Of a stretch of 64,000 nucleotides of DNA, positions 27,456 to 36,970 are shown piece by piece (position 1 is the stretch's first letter; the number at the start of each line of letters is the position of its first letter). The position numbers were made by a program, and so were the translations under genes. This DNA is from Acidobacteriota bacterium (lineage in GTDB: Bacteria; Acidobacteriota; Terriglobia; Bryobacterales; Bryobacteraceae). Below the pieces are notes generated by a model. The model was given only the letters and a program-made list of their open reading frames with translations, searched no databases and was not told the origin of the DNA. The stretch spans positions 79,808 to 143,807 of the forward strand of contig JACPNQ010000002.1 in NCBI GenBank assembly GCA_016185425.1. The letters are read 5' to 3'.

Positions 27456-28250
27456 CTAAAGCGTAACCGCCATCGTTGTGGTGTTGGGCGAAGCAATCCC
27501 ACTCACCTGCCACTGCAACGGGTGCGCGCTGCCGGCGCCCGCCGCGGCCGGAACGAACGCGTTCACCTGATAAACACCCACAAAATCCGGCGAGATCCCC
27601 GCGAAGAGCAATTGCGCCGACATGCCGTTCACCAGAACTTGCGGTGGAGTAACCACGTTGCGCAGCTTGTCAGTCGAGTTTCTGCCGTTGGCCACTTCAG
27701 AATCGAGTGCCCCGAGGCCGCTGCCCAGGATGATCACGTAGTCCCCGGCTTTTGCGGGACGGCAGTTGATGCCTTGAATGGCCCCAACGGGCTGTGCGAG
27801 CGTCCCGTCCGGGTTAATGGCGATGGCAAGATTTCGCACCGCATAGATACCGGGCGAAAACGGAGCGAGCGATACGGGCTTCGGCGCCGACGCGACACCG
27901 TTCCTCGTCACTACAACATTCGCGGTGCCGGTAAGTGTTCCGGCGGGTAGCGTGTTCCACGGAATCTGCGCGTTGATTTGGCCGGGTGAAACGAACAGGA
28001 GAGGTGCGGGAACGTTGTTGAATGTAACGGAGACGTTCGCTAGCGAAGTGGAGAGGGGAATGGAATCAGCCTGTGCTAATCCGGCGGCGAGATTGCTTCC
28101 GAAAATGGAGACCAGCGAGCCCGGAGTCACGGCCTGGCCGGTAGCAAAGGTGGCTGCATTCAAAACGCCGCCGTCGGCGACCGCGGGGCCTTGGCAGAGC
28201 GCCGTCCACGATAGCGTCAACAGAATAGACACCCGGTAGACCCAATGCAT
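27456..28250 (-). CDS. TIGR03437-type Solibacter-expanded beta-sandwich protein
   Basis: 264 residues with signal peptide (VYRVSILLTLSWTALCQG). The mature part has the family marks GGVLNAATFATGQAVTPGSLVS cut as VLNAATF and SIFGSNLA, then LFVSPGQINAQIPW, and the C-terminal QVNAFVPA. This domain is heavily duplicated in Solibacter-type genomes and usually forms the C-terminus of extracellular proteins. The function is unknown. It lies between the polysaccharide priming enzyme and the polymerase-TPR gene, on the opposite strand to the former. Confidence 0.85.
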   Translation of the reverse strand: MHWVYRVSILLTLSWTALCQGPAVADGGVLNAATFATGQAVTPGSLVSIFGSNLAAGLAQADSIPLSTSLANVSVTFNNVPAPLLFVSPGQINAQIPWNTLPAGTLTGTANVVVTRNGVASAPKPVSLAPFSPGIYAVRNLAIAINPDGTLAQPVGAIQGINCRPAKAGDYVIILGSGLGALDSEVANGRNSTDKLRNVVTPPQVLVNGMSAQLLFAGISPDFVGVYQVNAFVPAAAGAGSAHPLQWQVSGIASPNTTTMAVTL

Positions 28251-28295
28251 AGCACCCTAATCGTACCAGAGGAGCGGCGCGAGGCGGTTGTTACA

Positions 28296-30107
28296 TTATT
28301 GGCTTCCGGACGAGAGTTTTCTGAGCGTTTCATTGACCTCTGGGAGCGCACCACCACTCCGTTCGACGGCCGCGGCCGCTTCTGCGGCGGCTTCGGCGCG
28401 TCGTCCTCCGGCGTCGAGCACCTGGGCAAGGATCCAATGAGGCTTGAACCAGTTGGGGGCGGAGCGGATCGCGCCGCGCAAACTCTCCTCCGCGTCGCGC
28501 CGATCGTTCACGCCGGCGTAGAGGCTCGCCAGGTAGTAGTAGGCGTTATGGGGATCTTCGCCGAACTGCGTTGCGCGGATAGCGGCCTGCACGGATTCCT
28601 GCCATCCCTTGACGGCGAATAACAGGTCCGGCTGGCGGCGGACGTTCGCGTGCATGACGCGGGAGTAGTAGAGATCGGAGTTCACTCCCGGCGGCTGCCA
28701 CTGCCGCGCGCGCTCGTAAGTCTGTGAGGCCTGGACGACATCGCCTTTCTCCAGCATGCTCTTGACTTGAAGCAGCAGATAATCCGCGATACACAGCTTG
28801 ACGGCGAAGGCAACGAAAAGGATCGACAGCGCGGGAGCGGCGATCCACTGCCATTTCGGACGAGGGGAGGGCGGCGTCACGTCGTCGCCTGTACGCATCA
28901 GGAAAAGGCCGGTAACAAAGTAGAAGTAGGCGGTAACTAGGACGAAGGCATTGAACTGCAGGCTGAACGTGGCGGCGATAAAAGCGGCTCCGATCGGCGC
29001 GTCGCGCGAGTGCCCAAGCGCGCGCCACGCAGCCGCGAACGCCAATGCGCACCACCCGAGAAAGCAGGCGGCGGCCGGGAATCCCTTGCCCGCCGCCTCA
29101 TCGAGAAAAATGTTGTGCGGCGATTCGTGATAGAAGTCCGGGTAGGCCTGCGCCAGCGCGAGCGATTGAAACTGGGGAAATTGTGCCGAAAATGTTTCGG
29201 GTCCCCAACCTGTGACGGGCCGCTCCGCCGCCATGTGCAGCGAATCCTTCCACAGATAAAGCCGCGAGCCGCCACGCGGATCCTCCATATACCAGCGGGT
29301 CCGGCCCCTGAGTTTTAGCCCCCACGGCGAGTAATAGAACGCGGCCATTATGGCGGTGGCCGCGATTGCGAGCGCGGCCAGACGGCGAACGGGCAGCCGG
29401 CGCCTCATTGCAAGGAGACTGGCACCCAGCAAGAGTCCAAGAATGGCGGATCTGGTGCCGCTCAGGACGATCGCGAAACCACCGAGCGCCGCCGCGCCCG
29501 CCCCGGCCCATTGCCATCGCCGTTCCGCTTCGCGCACCAGAAGAGAACCGCCGAGGAAGACCGTGAAGAGCAGATAGCAGCCGAGATAGTCGGCGTGTCC
29601 GATTGTTGCTGGGGGACGAACGATAGTCCATTCGCCCTCGCCGATGTGATACGCGGCGGAAGGGAGCAGCAGGTCATAGCCGAAGTACTGCGCAATGGCG
29701 TAGACGGCGATCGCGATTCCGGATACCGCGATCGCTCGAAGCGCTCTTCGACTCAACAAACCAGCGCTCTGCCTTGCCAGGATCGCGAGAAGCAGGAGAA
29801 CGAATAAAGCGAGTTGAGTAACCAGGCCGAAGCGGCGCCAGTTACTTCCGCTGAATGAGAGGGCGGGGTGCGTGGAAGTGGCGGTGGCGATCGAGAGGAA
29901 GACAATCTGCAGGCCAACCAGGAGCGCGGCACGGCGGTCTTTGCTGTCCAGTGCGCGCCATCCGGATTGCGCCGGAATCAGCCAGCAGCCCGCCGCAACA
30001 CCTGTTAACAGCACGGCGGCTTTGGGCGTGATATCGAAATAGAAGAACCAAAAGGGAAGTGCTAGGATTGGGATCAACACTGCAAGCAGGGCCGACAAGT
30101 TTGCCAT
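28296..30107 (-). CDS. O-antigen ligase/polymerase-like membrane protein with C-terminal TPR
   Basis: 603 residues. About 10-12 membrane spans cover residues 1-440. The Wzy_C/WaaL-type large loop has WKDSLHMAAERPVTGWGPETF and the later DFYHESPHNIFLDEAAGKG. The C-terminal ~150 residues (from about 445) form TPR-like helices (VVQASQTYERARQWQPPG; AYYYLASLYAGVNDRRDAEESL). Such proteins polymerise or ligate lipid-linked glycans at the outer face of the inner membrane. Its 5' end overlaps the start of the divergent Wzz-like gene, so one of the two starts is likely further inside. Confidence 0.82.
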   Translation of the reverse strand: MANLSALLAVLIPILALPFWFFYFDITPKAAVLLTGVAAGCWLIPAQSGWRALDSKDRRAALLVGLQIVFLSIATATSTHPALSFSGSNWRRFGLVTQLALFVLLLLAILARQSAGLLSRRALRAIAVSGIAIAVYAIAQYFGYDLLLPSAAYHIGEGEWTIVRPPATIGHADYLGCYLLFTVFLGGSLLVREAERRWQWAGAGAAALGGFAIVLSGTRSAILGLLLGASLLAMRRRLPVRRLAALAIAATAIMAAFYYSPWGLKLRGRTRWYMEDPRGGSRLYLWKDSLHMAAERPVTGWGPETFSAQFPQFQSLALAQAYPDFYHESPHNIFLDEAAGKGFPAAACFLGWCALAFAAAWRALGHSRDAPIGAAFIAATFSLQFNAFVLVTAYFYFVTGLFLMRTGDDVTPPSPRPKWQWIAAPALSILFVAFAVKLCIADYLLLQVKSMLEKGDVVQASQTYERARQWQPPGVNSDLYYSRVMHANVRRQPDLLFAVKGWQESVQAAIRATQFGEDPHNAYYYLASLYAGVNDRRDAEESLRGAIRSAPNWFKPHWILAQVLDAGGRRAEAAAEAAAAVERSGGALPEVNETLRKLSSGSQ

Positions 30108-31201
30108 TATCTATCCAGGAACCGAGTGGGACATCGCCTGACTTCGATGCCAGGGATTTCGCCCTTCACCTGCGAAGGCATTGGAAGTTTTGCGCCATGG
30201 TATGCGCGGTCGCGGGAGCGCTGACGCTCGCCTATTGCCTGTTGACGCCTCCCCGCTATACGTCCACTGCGAGCATATTAATCGAAGCCCCCGCCGGGAA
30301 CGACTCTCGCATAGCGACATCGGTGAGCCCAGTCTACCTCGAATCCCTAAAAACCTACGAGGTTCTGGCGGGCAGCGAAGGCCTCTTTTTACAAGCTGTG
30401 AATAAATTCCATCTCCGCGGCGGAAATAGCGAGCAAACGCTGGAGGCCTTGAAGGCGCGCATATTGAAAGTGAACAAGCTGCGGGACACAAAGGTGATGC
30501 AGATCGCGGTGACGCTGAAGAACGCCGCCGATGCGCAAGCCGTTGCCCAATACCTTGCGGAAGAGACCGTGAAATCGAGCGATGCCATCGCTAACGATTC
30601 CGGCGCCGGTTTGGTGGAAGAGGCGCGCAGACAGGCGGACTTGGCCAAGGCCGCAGCCGATGAAGCGCGGATGGCGATGGCGAAGGCGATGGCGGCGCAA
30701 CCGGTTGAATCGCTCAGGACCGGGCTCGAGGCGATGGTGGAACTGCAGTATCGCTTGAAGCGCAACCAGGCGGAGGCGGACACCGACGCCGCCGAATATG
30801 AATCGCGTGCCATGGCGTCCGGCCGTGCGAACCGCGATGAGGATTTGCGAATGGGAGCGTCCATGCGGGCGCGAGCCGCGCGGGCAGAAAAGCTCGCGGG
30901 AGAGCTTGAGGGAAAGATCGCCTCGGCGAGCAGGTTGCTGGCGGAGCGAACGGCTAACCTGCAGAGATTCGAGGCGGCCCTGCAGGGCGCCCAAAAGACC
31001 TATGATGCCGAAGCGAAGCGCGTGCTCGACTTGAAAGCGGCTCTGGGGATGAGCGGGGAGCGATTGCGGGTAATCGACCGCGGCGCCGTTCCAGAGCGGC
31101 CAAGCGAACCGAAAACAGCGCTGCTGGTTGGCGCGGCGATAGGGTTGGCTATGCTGGCGAGCGTCGTTTATTTGAGCATTACGTTTGGCTTCCGCGCATG
31201 A
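30059..31201 (+). CDS. Wzz/Gum-like chain-length determinant protein
   Basis: About 380 residues. A cytoplasmic N-terminus (PDFDARDFALHLRRHWKF) precedes the first membrane span (about 46-64). RYTSTASILIEAPAG is the standard Wzz entry. A long Ala-rich coiled coil (about 170-330) and a second span (about 355-375) follow, with PERPSEPKTALLVGAAIG before it. No tyrosine-kinase domain is fused. It would set polysaccharide chain length together with the following polymerase. GTG at 30059 lies inside the divergent gene; TTG at 30068 or 30101 are alternative starts. Confidence 0.85.
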   Translation: MLGLGSTLQAGPTSLPLSIQEPSGTSPDFDARDFALHLRRHWKFCAMVCAVAGALTLAYCLLTPPRYTSTASILIEAPAGNDSRIATSVSPVYLESLKTYEVLAGSEGLFLQAVNKFHLRGGNSEQTLEALKARILKVNKLRDTKVMQIAVTLKNAADAQAVAQYLAEETVKSSDAIANDSGAGLVEEARRQADLAKAAADEARMAMAKAMAAQPVESLRTGLEAMVELQYRLKRNQAEADTDAAEYESRAMASGRANRDEDLRMGASMRARAARAEKLAGELEGKIASASRLLAERTANLQRFEAALQGAQKTYDAEAKRVLDLKAALGMSGERLRVIDRGAVPERPSEPKTALLVGAAIGLAMLASVVYLSITFGFRA

Positions 31202-32616
31202 CCGGCCCGGCGCATACCGGCCGCGCGATTCTTCTGGGTTGCTATGCGGCGGGTGTGGCGCTGGCGCCCAGTTGGACGCTGCGCGCGGCGGGCGCGGCGC
31301 TGCTGTTCGCGCTCCCGGCGTCATGGTGGATTCTGAGCGGAGCGAACCACTGGATCAGCGCCTTTCTCGCGGCGGCAATCCTGCTTCCGCCCCTGCCGAT
31401 TCCGATCGGCAACTCCGGCCCCCATCCGTCGCTGCTGGTTGCCGCGAGCGGTCTTGTCGTTGGGATTCTCAGGGCGCGCGAATGGACGATTCGCTTTGAC
31501 AGGCTGGCAGCGTCTTTTTTGGTGTTTTTTTCGATTCTACTCGCGAGCACCGCGAGCGCCGCATTCATTTCCGGCGGTGGGACGGCGCTGGGAAGCATTG
31601 TCCGTGTGATGCTTTTCGGCATCTCCCTGTACGTGTATTTCTACACCGTTTACGGGCCTGGCCGCGCCGGCATGGGAAGCGAGATACGCGCCGTCCGATG
31701 GCTGTCTGGCGCGGCAATCCTCGCTGCTCTGTTCGCCTGGGTGGATTTCTATTTTCAGTTCCCCGCGCCGGCTGGCTATGGCGCCCAGTTCGTCTGGCTG
31801 GCGAGCGGAGTATTCCGGCGCGCGCAAGGTCTGTTCTACGAGGCCAGCACACTAGGAAATTTCAGCGCGTTTTTTCTGGTCCTGATCGCGGTGCTGATAC
31901 CGGACGCGAAGCGATGGCCGGTGTTGCCTCGAGCCGTTATGATCCCGGCCGGAGCGGTGCTATTCGCGGCGCTCATGCTTTCCTATTCGCGCGCATCAAT
32001 CGCGGCGCTCATGGCCGCAATCGGGACTCTCGTCTTTCTGCAAGCGAAACGATCCGGCGTCCGTTACGGAATCATTCTGATTCCGTTCTCTCTCGCCGCC
32101 GGGGCGCTGGTCCTGCTGCTACTTCTTCCGGAGTTCACGCAGATCTATCTCCGGCGGATGACGGGCTCATTCGAGTATTTTTTCTCCGATACCAACGCCA
32201 TCCTCTCCGGCCGGTTGGAAAGCTGGCGCGCGGTGTTGAGGCTGCTAGAGGACAATCCGCACTACCTGCTTACCGGCATTGGATACAAAACACTTCCGTA
32301 CACGAATCTCGCCGGACGGCCGCTTGTGGCCGACAACATGTATCTCAGCTTGCTCATCGAGACCGGCGTTGCGGGGCTGGCGGCGTTCGTTTGGATGAAC
32401 ATCTGCATACTGCGCGCGAGCTATGCGGCCGCCGTCCAATCGAATCGAAACGGCGCACTGTTGGGCACATGGTTCTTCTGCTTTTGGGTGGGAGAACTAT
32501 TCCAGATGTTGTCCGGCGACCTGCTGACGTACTGGCGCGTGCTGCCGATTTACTTCTGGGTGCTGGCCGCCGCTCTTCGAAGCACCTCGCCCACGTATGA
32601 ACATCCTCTTCGTTGA
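31198..32616 (+). CDS. O-antigen polymerase/ligase family membrane protein
   Basis: 472 residues with about 12 spans. The Wzy_C region shows SYSRASIAALMAAIG and the large loop with SGRLESWRAVLRLLEDNPHY, TGIGYKTLPY and VADNMYLSLLIETGVAG. It starts with an ATGA overlap on the Wzz-like gene and overlaps the next glycosyltransferase by 20 bases, so the three form one translation-coupled operon. It is likely the chain polymerase of this locus; whether it polymerises or ligates cannot be told from sequence. Confidence 0.83.
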   Translation: MTGPAHTGRAILLGCYAAGVALAPSWTLRAAGAALLFALPASWWILSGANHWISAFLAAAILLPPLPIPIGNSGPHPSLLVAASGLVVGILRAREWTIRFDRLAASFLVFFSILLASTASAAFISGGGTALGSIVRVMLFGISLYVYFYTVYGPGRAGMGSEIRAVRWLSGAAILAALFAWVDFYFQFPAPAGYGAQFVWLASGVFRRAQGLFYEASTLGNFSAFFLVLIAVLIPDAKRWPVLPRAVMIPAGAVLFAALMLSYSRASIAALMAAIGTLVFLQAKRSGVRYGIILIPFSLAAGALVLLLLLPEFTQIYLRRMTGSFEYFFSDTNAILSGRLESWRAVLRLLEDNPHYLLTGIGYKTLPYTNLAGRPLVADNMYLSLLIETGVAGLAAFVWMNICILRASYAAAVQSNRNGALLGTWFFCFWVGELFQMLSGDLLTYWRVLPIYFWVLAAALRSTSPTYEHPLR

Positions 32617-33646
32617 TCAGTTCGGCGACCTGGGAGGCGCGCAGCTTTGCCTGCTCGAACTCATACCGGAAACGTTGCGGCGAGGGTGGAAGCCATTCGC
32701 GGTCGTGCCCGGTCAGGGATTGCTCGCGGAACGATTGGAGGCATTAGGCGTCGTTGTGACACGATTCGCGGGAAGCCGGACCGGGGGCGCTCCTGGACAC
32801 TTGATTGAAAGTGCTAGGCTGGCAAGCTTGCTGCGAGAGTTATGCAGCCCGGAGAGGTTTCAACTCCTCTACGTCAACGGTCCGCGCGTGCTGCCCGCCG
32901 TGGCGTTACGGCCGCCGGGCTTTCCAGTGCTGTTCCATGCGCATAGCGTGCCAAACGGACTGGCCCGCAAAGCAGTGCGCTGGGCCGTCAAACGTAGTAA
33001 TGCCAGAACAGTCGCGGTGTCGCAGTTCACCGCAAACGAACTATTTCCCGGACGCCAATCGGCTGTGGTCGCAAACGGCGTCGGCGATCTCCGCCTGCCG
33101 CGCACGGAAAATGGTGTGCCGCGAATCGGGATCATCGGGCGAATTGCGCCGGAAAAGGGCCAGCTTGCCTTCGTGGAAGCGGCCCGCCTGCTCCCACAGT
33201 ATCGGTATGTCGTCTGCGGCGCGCCGTGGGTGTCGCAAGACGGTTACGCCGAGCGCGTGAAGCGTGGTGCGGCGGGATTGCCCGTTACCTTCCTCGGGTG
33301 GAGGGAAGATATCGGAGCCGTTCTTGCCGGTCTTGATCTTCTGGTCGTTCCTTCCATCGGGCCGGAGGCCTTCGGCCGCACAGTGATTGAAGCTTTTTCT
33401 GCGATGGTTCCGGTCGTGGCGTTTCCGTCGGGCGGGATCGCGGAGATTATTGATGACGGCCGGAACGGGTACCTGGTGGATCCACAGACGCCTGAAGCGC
33501 TCGCTCGGCGTATTGACGAAGTGCTTGCCGACGCCGCTGGCCGGCAGCGGGTTGCAGACAACGCCCGCGCCGACTGGCAGACGCGCTACACACTCGACCG
33601 TTATGTCGCCGGAATTATGGAGCAGATTGTTCTCGCAGTAAGCTGA
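32597..33646 (+). CDS. GT4-family glycosyltransferase
   Basis: 349 residues, two Rossmann domains of the GT-B fold. The N-terminal part has DQFGDLGGAQLCLLEL; the C-terminal part has RIGIIGRIAPEKGQLAFVEAA, then PSIGPEAFGRTVIEAFSAMVPVVA with the EX7E-type acidic pair, and NGYLVDP. It adds a sugar to the lipid-linked repeat unit on the cytoplasmic side. The end overlaps the convergent transporter-fusion gene by 32 bases. The donor sugar is unknown. Confidence 0.88.
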   Translation: MNILFVDQFGDLGGAQLCLLELIPETLRRGWKPFAVVPGQGLLAERLEALGVVVTRFAGSRTGGAPGHLIESARLASLLRELCSPERFQLLYVNGPRVLPAVALRPPGFPVLFHAHSVPNGLARKAVRWAVKRSNARTVAVSQFTANELFPGRQSAVVANGVGDLRLPRTENGVPRIGIIGRIAPEKGQLAFVEAARLLPQYRYVVCGAPWVSQDGYAERVKRGAAGLPVTFLGWREDIGAVLAGLDLLVVPSIGPEAFGRTVIEAFSAMVPVVAFPSGGIAEIIDDGRNGYLVDPQTPEALARRIDEVLADAAGRQRVADNARADWQTRYTLDRYVAGIMEQIVLAVS

Positions 33647-35987
33647 AGAACAGAAAAGCCGCCAGCGCCGTCAGCACCGCGGCCGCCAGCAACATGGGCT
33701 GATATCCCATTCTGGCGATTACCTGGCCGGCCAGCGCCGCGGCGATTGCGTGCGTCGCAAACATAACGACGAAATTCCAGGCCGACGCGCTGGTCCGGCC
33801 CTCCTCCGGCACGCCCTTCATCAAGAGGCTGAAAATGCCTGGCTCGCTCATATACTGGAACGCCGTAAATGCGCAGTAGACGCCTCCGAGCATCACCGCC
33901 GGAGCAACGCCTAATGTCGCGAGGCAGATCGCGGTTCCGGCTTGCATCAAAGCGATGCCCGGCACCAGCTCGAATCTGCGAAGCGCCAACGGCGCCAGCA
34001 GCATCGCCACGACTTGCGCAAACCGGGCAAGGGAGAAGACCAGGCCGACTTGTGCGGTCGTCATGTGAACGACTTTGGCGAAATAGACGTTAAAGAACGG
34101 TTCAAGCGATCCTGTGGCGACACCCCACACGGCCATGGCCGCCAGAAAGCGGAGAAGAAACGGACTGGGACGGAAGAACTGGCGCGCTTCCACACGGGAC
34201 TCGAGCGGGATCCGAAGTAACGGCAGAGCCGCGAGCGGAGCAAATGCGCATCCGAACCAGATGGCGTTACGGATGGAGCCGAAGACGGTCGGGAGCCACC
34301 CATCCACCGCGCCGGCGATAATGCCCAGCGTGATGGAGGAAGAGAAAAACAGGCTGAAGACGAAAGAGCGGTTCCGCTCCGTCGTCAGTTGCGCGATCGA
34401 CGGCGAGAGGCACACCGCCCACAGCGATTGGCACATTCCGCCCGTGAAGGCGAGGGCGAGCAGCCAGGTCTTGCCCAACAGGAGAAGGCGGAGCGCGAGA
34501 ATGAATCCCGTCACGGCGAAGCAGGCGATGAGGCTGCGGCGGAGCCCGATCTTCCCGATCAACGCGTTGGCCGAGAAACTGCCGGCTAAGCTGCCCGCCG
34601 CCATCGCACTGCCTATCAACCCCAGGAAATCCTCCCTGTATCCAGCCTCGGCGAGGTAGAGGTTGTAGAGCAGATAAAACGTGAACAGCGCGAAATGGAA
34701 GAACATCGAAGCGCCGTAGAAACGCCAATAGGCGCTCGAAATCTCCCGTCGGCCGAACCACCAACCCAGCCCGCTCCACAACGTGGGAATCAAAACGCGT
34801 GCGTGAAGGCTGAACCGCGCGAAGACAAATCGCAGATACAGCCATCGATCGTGAGCCCGGCGCCGCCATGTCCGCTGCGCCGCTGGGACGTGGACCGCCC
34901 CTACCGGCCCCGGCGGCCGCATAGGAAGCAGGCGGCGGCGCAATACAGCCAGCTTCGCGGCGCTGGACTTGAGGAGGCCGAGGTGCAGCCAAAGCTCGTC
35001 CTTATTGGGATGGAATGGCGATTCCAGCGGAGAGCGCCCCCAGCGTGCCGCCCATGTTTTCACGGATGCGGGTAAGCCATCCACGGCGGCTTGCGCCTGC
35101 GGGGGAACTCGGCACCCGAACCACATTTGCGCCAATAGGAAACAAATGCCCTGTATTTCGATCGACGCCTCGTCCCGCGCAGCGCCCCATTGCTCCTCAA
35201 ATGAGCGGTCCCAACTGTGATGCAGGAACCAGGCGGCTTCATAGAGATGCACAGGACACGAGTCACCGCGGAGGAGATGGCGGAGCGCATGCCGGCATGT
35301 GTAATCCAGCGCCGCCAACCTGCCGAGCACGGGCATGGAGGTGCCGCCTATCTCGCGCAGCACTCGCCCATCCCAGAACTCGGTGGAAGATTCAGGACCG
35401 AACCGTTCGGTCTTGCGGTCCCAGAACTGAAAGTGAATCTCTATGGCGATAGGAATCTCAATATCGAAGAAATCTCCTTTCCATTCCCACCCCGTCTTGC
35501 GGATCATGACCGGCAAGTGGTCTGTAGGAAACTCCTTCATCTCCTCAAGTGCCTCGTATCCGAGACCACGGAGCGTTGAAACCGCGCCCGCCAACGAATC
35601 GGCAGGGCAGAAGAGATCGAGATCGTATTGTGTCCGGCAGGACAACTCCGCGACGAAATCCGGCCATTGCGCGGGACCCTTAAGAATCAGGCATTCGACG
35701 CCAGCCGCGGCAAACTGCTTTAGCACCTCGGCGGACAGATCCAGCAAACGATTCAGCCTCTCGCGGTTGGCGTTCGCACTTACAGTGAAACGCTCACGTA
35801 CCCAGGCGGGCAGGTTTTCGTCCTGTATGGCGGAAAACCAGCGCAGTGTGATCCTGTTTCGATCGCAGTAAGAAATGGCTTCCCGCCAGTCCTTATCGGT
35901 TAACGTTGCGATGCAGGTGCGGTCGGTGCAGTCAAAGCGGAGAGTCTTAAGGACAGCCGCCGGACCCGCGGGGAGAATGCGCGGCAT
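33615..35987 (-). CDS. Fusion: NTP_transf_5-like nucleotidyltransferase with MFS transporter
   Basis: About 790 residues from ATG 35987, which follows GAAGGGAAC; a TTG start at 36005 is possible. Residues ~95-380 resemble the uncharacterised nucleotidyltransferase family PF14907: ECLILKGPAQWPDF, RTQYDLDLFCPAD and GLGYEALEE, then IAIEIHFQFWDR. After a basic linker, residues ~420-790 form about 10-12 spans of a major-facilitator transporter (GSLAGSFSANALIGKIGLRRSLI). The join is in one frame with no break. PF14907 proteins usually stand alone beside HPr-kinase-like proteins; here the HPr-kinase-like gene lies 7 bases upstream. Substrate is unknown. Confidence 0.72.
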   Translation of the reverse strand: MPRILPAGPAAVLKTLRFDCTDRTCIATLTDKDWREAISYCDRNRITLRWFSAIQDENLPAWVRERFTVSANANRERLNRLLDLSAEVLKQFAAAGVECLILKGPAQWPDFVAELSCRTQYDLDLFCPADSLAGAVSTLRGLGYEALEEMKEFPTDHLPVMIRKTGWEWKGDFFDIEIPIAIEIHFQFWDRKTERFGPESSTEFWDGRVLREIGGTSMPVLGRLAALDYTCRHALRHLLRGDSCPVHLYEAAWFLHHSWDRSFEEQWGAARDEASIEIQGICFLLAQMWFGCRVPPQAQAAVDGLPASVKTWAARWGRSPLESPFHPNKDELWLHLGLLKSSAAKLAVLRRRLLPMRPPGPVGAVHVPAAQRTWRRRAHDRWLYLRFVFARFSLHARVLIPTLWSGLGWWFGRREISSAYWRFYGASMFFHFALFTFYLLYNLYLAEAGYREDFLGLIGSAMAAGSLAGSFSANALIGKIGLRRSLIACFAVTGFILALRLLLLGKTWLLALAFTGGMCQSLWAVCLSPSIAQLTTERNRSFVFSLFFSSSITLGIIAGAVDGWLPTVFGSIRNAIWFGCAFAPLAALPLLRIPLESRVEARQFFRPSPFLLRFLAAMAVWGVATGSLEPFFNVYFAKVVHMTTAQVGLVFSLARFAQVVAMLLAPLALRRFELVPGIALMQAGTAICLATLGVAPAVMLGGVYCAFTAFQYMSEPGIFSLLMKGVPEEGRTSASAWNFVVMFATHAIAAALAGQVIARMGYQPMLLAAAVLTALAAFLFFSLLREQSAP

Positions 35988-35994
35988 GTTCCCT

Positions 35995-36963
35995 TCAACC
36001 TGCAAACTCTTCCAGGCAAGCTGCCGCCTCGCCCGTGTCTGAAAAGGTCAGCGTCAGCACCGCGCCGGACAGAACCCGGCGGAGCGATTGCACACACTCG
36101 GCTTGGGTGGCCGGCCTTCCGTAATGATTGGTCGCCGCCAGTCGCTGCAGGGCTTCGCTCACTGGAACGGGGCTTAGGCGTGCACCGCCCGTCTCCCGGC
36201 GGTCCAGGAATATCACCGAATGCACGGCAATGCGGTCCGCGGTCGAAGGGAGATGCAAATCCGCCGTCTTTACTTCAATCGTCATCTTCCCATTCGGAGT
36301 CTCCACCGGCACCAAGCCGGCCAACTCGGGGAAGAGGTCCCGGGCGGCCGGCCGGAACCGGATGCGATCTGGATTGCCCGCAATGACGCTATCGGACGCA
36401 CGCCGGATCAGAAAGCTGGCGTCGTCGGAAACATAAGTCCAGCCGCGTTTCGCCAGTGTGTACGCCAGGCAGGACTTCCCATGTCCGGCTTCACCGCATA
36501 GCAAAATGCCGTGGCCTTTCCACGCGAGGCAGGCGGCGTGAATTCCGGTCAGATGCCGCTCCGCCACCAGACAAAAGCTCGCCGATTCGAGAAAATGAAA
36601 ACGCAGGAGCGCTGTGTCGCTGAAGACTTTGGGCGTAAGCCATGCGATCCCCGTCCCGGTATGAAAGTCGCAGGCGGCAAAGTGGTGGCCGTCGCTGACG
36701 AACCAGATCAGGTGATCCTGCGACCGCACGACTGGCGCTGGCGGAAACTGGCCCGTCTCTTCTCCCACGATCGCGACATCCAGACGGAGAGGGGCGGCCC
36801 GCTCGTGCTGAAGAAAGTTCCCCAACCCTTCCTGCGCGGCGTGCAGAACACGCACATCGTTTGTGCGGATGCGGAGAGGAAATCCATAGGGGAAGTAAAG
36901 TTCCTCCAGCGGGAATTCGAATAAATGGAGTAGTGGATCCCGTTCTTGCAATGCAGCGCTCAT
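35995..36963 (-). CDS. HPr-kinase/phosphorylase-like P-loop protein
   Basis: About 322 residues from ATG 36963, preceded by TAAGGCGGGC; an ATG at 36981 overlapping the MurJ stop is less likely. The Walker A GEAGHGKS (about residues 157-164) in HGILLCGEAGHGKSCLAYTL, followed by WTYVSDDASFL, matches the C-terminal kinase fold of HPr kinase. The N-terminal ~140 residues differ from classical HprK, and no HPr or PTS gene is near. Such proteins accompany PF14907 nucleotidyltransferases in exopolysaccharide and some RiPP loci. The phosphorylated target is unknown. It is coupled with the fusion gene downstream. Confidence 0.75.
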   Translation of the reverse strand: MSAALQERDPLLHLFEFPLEELYFPYGFPLRIRTNDVRVLHAAQEGLGNFLQHERAAPLRLDVAIVGEETGQFPPAPVVRSQDHLIWFVSDGHHFAACDFHTGTGIAWLTPKVFSDTALLRFHFLESASFCLVAERHLTGIHAACLAWKGHGILLCGEAGHGKSCLAYTLAKRGWTYVSDDASFLIRRASDSVIAGNPDRIRFRPAARDLFPELAGLVPVETPNGKMTIEVKTADLHLPSTADRIAVHSVIFLDRRETGGARLSPVPVSEALQRLAATNHYGRPATQAECVQSLRRVLSGAVLTLTFSDTGEAAACLEEFAG

Positions 36964-36970
36964 GCCCGCC

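Noticed and set aside
33615..36963. Lasso-peptide or other RiPP cluster
   Set aside because: HPr-kinase-like and PF14907 proteins recall such clusters, but no precursor, leader-binding domain, protease or cyclase gene is seen nearby.
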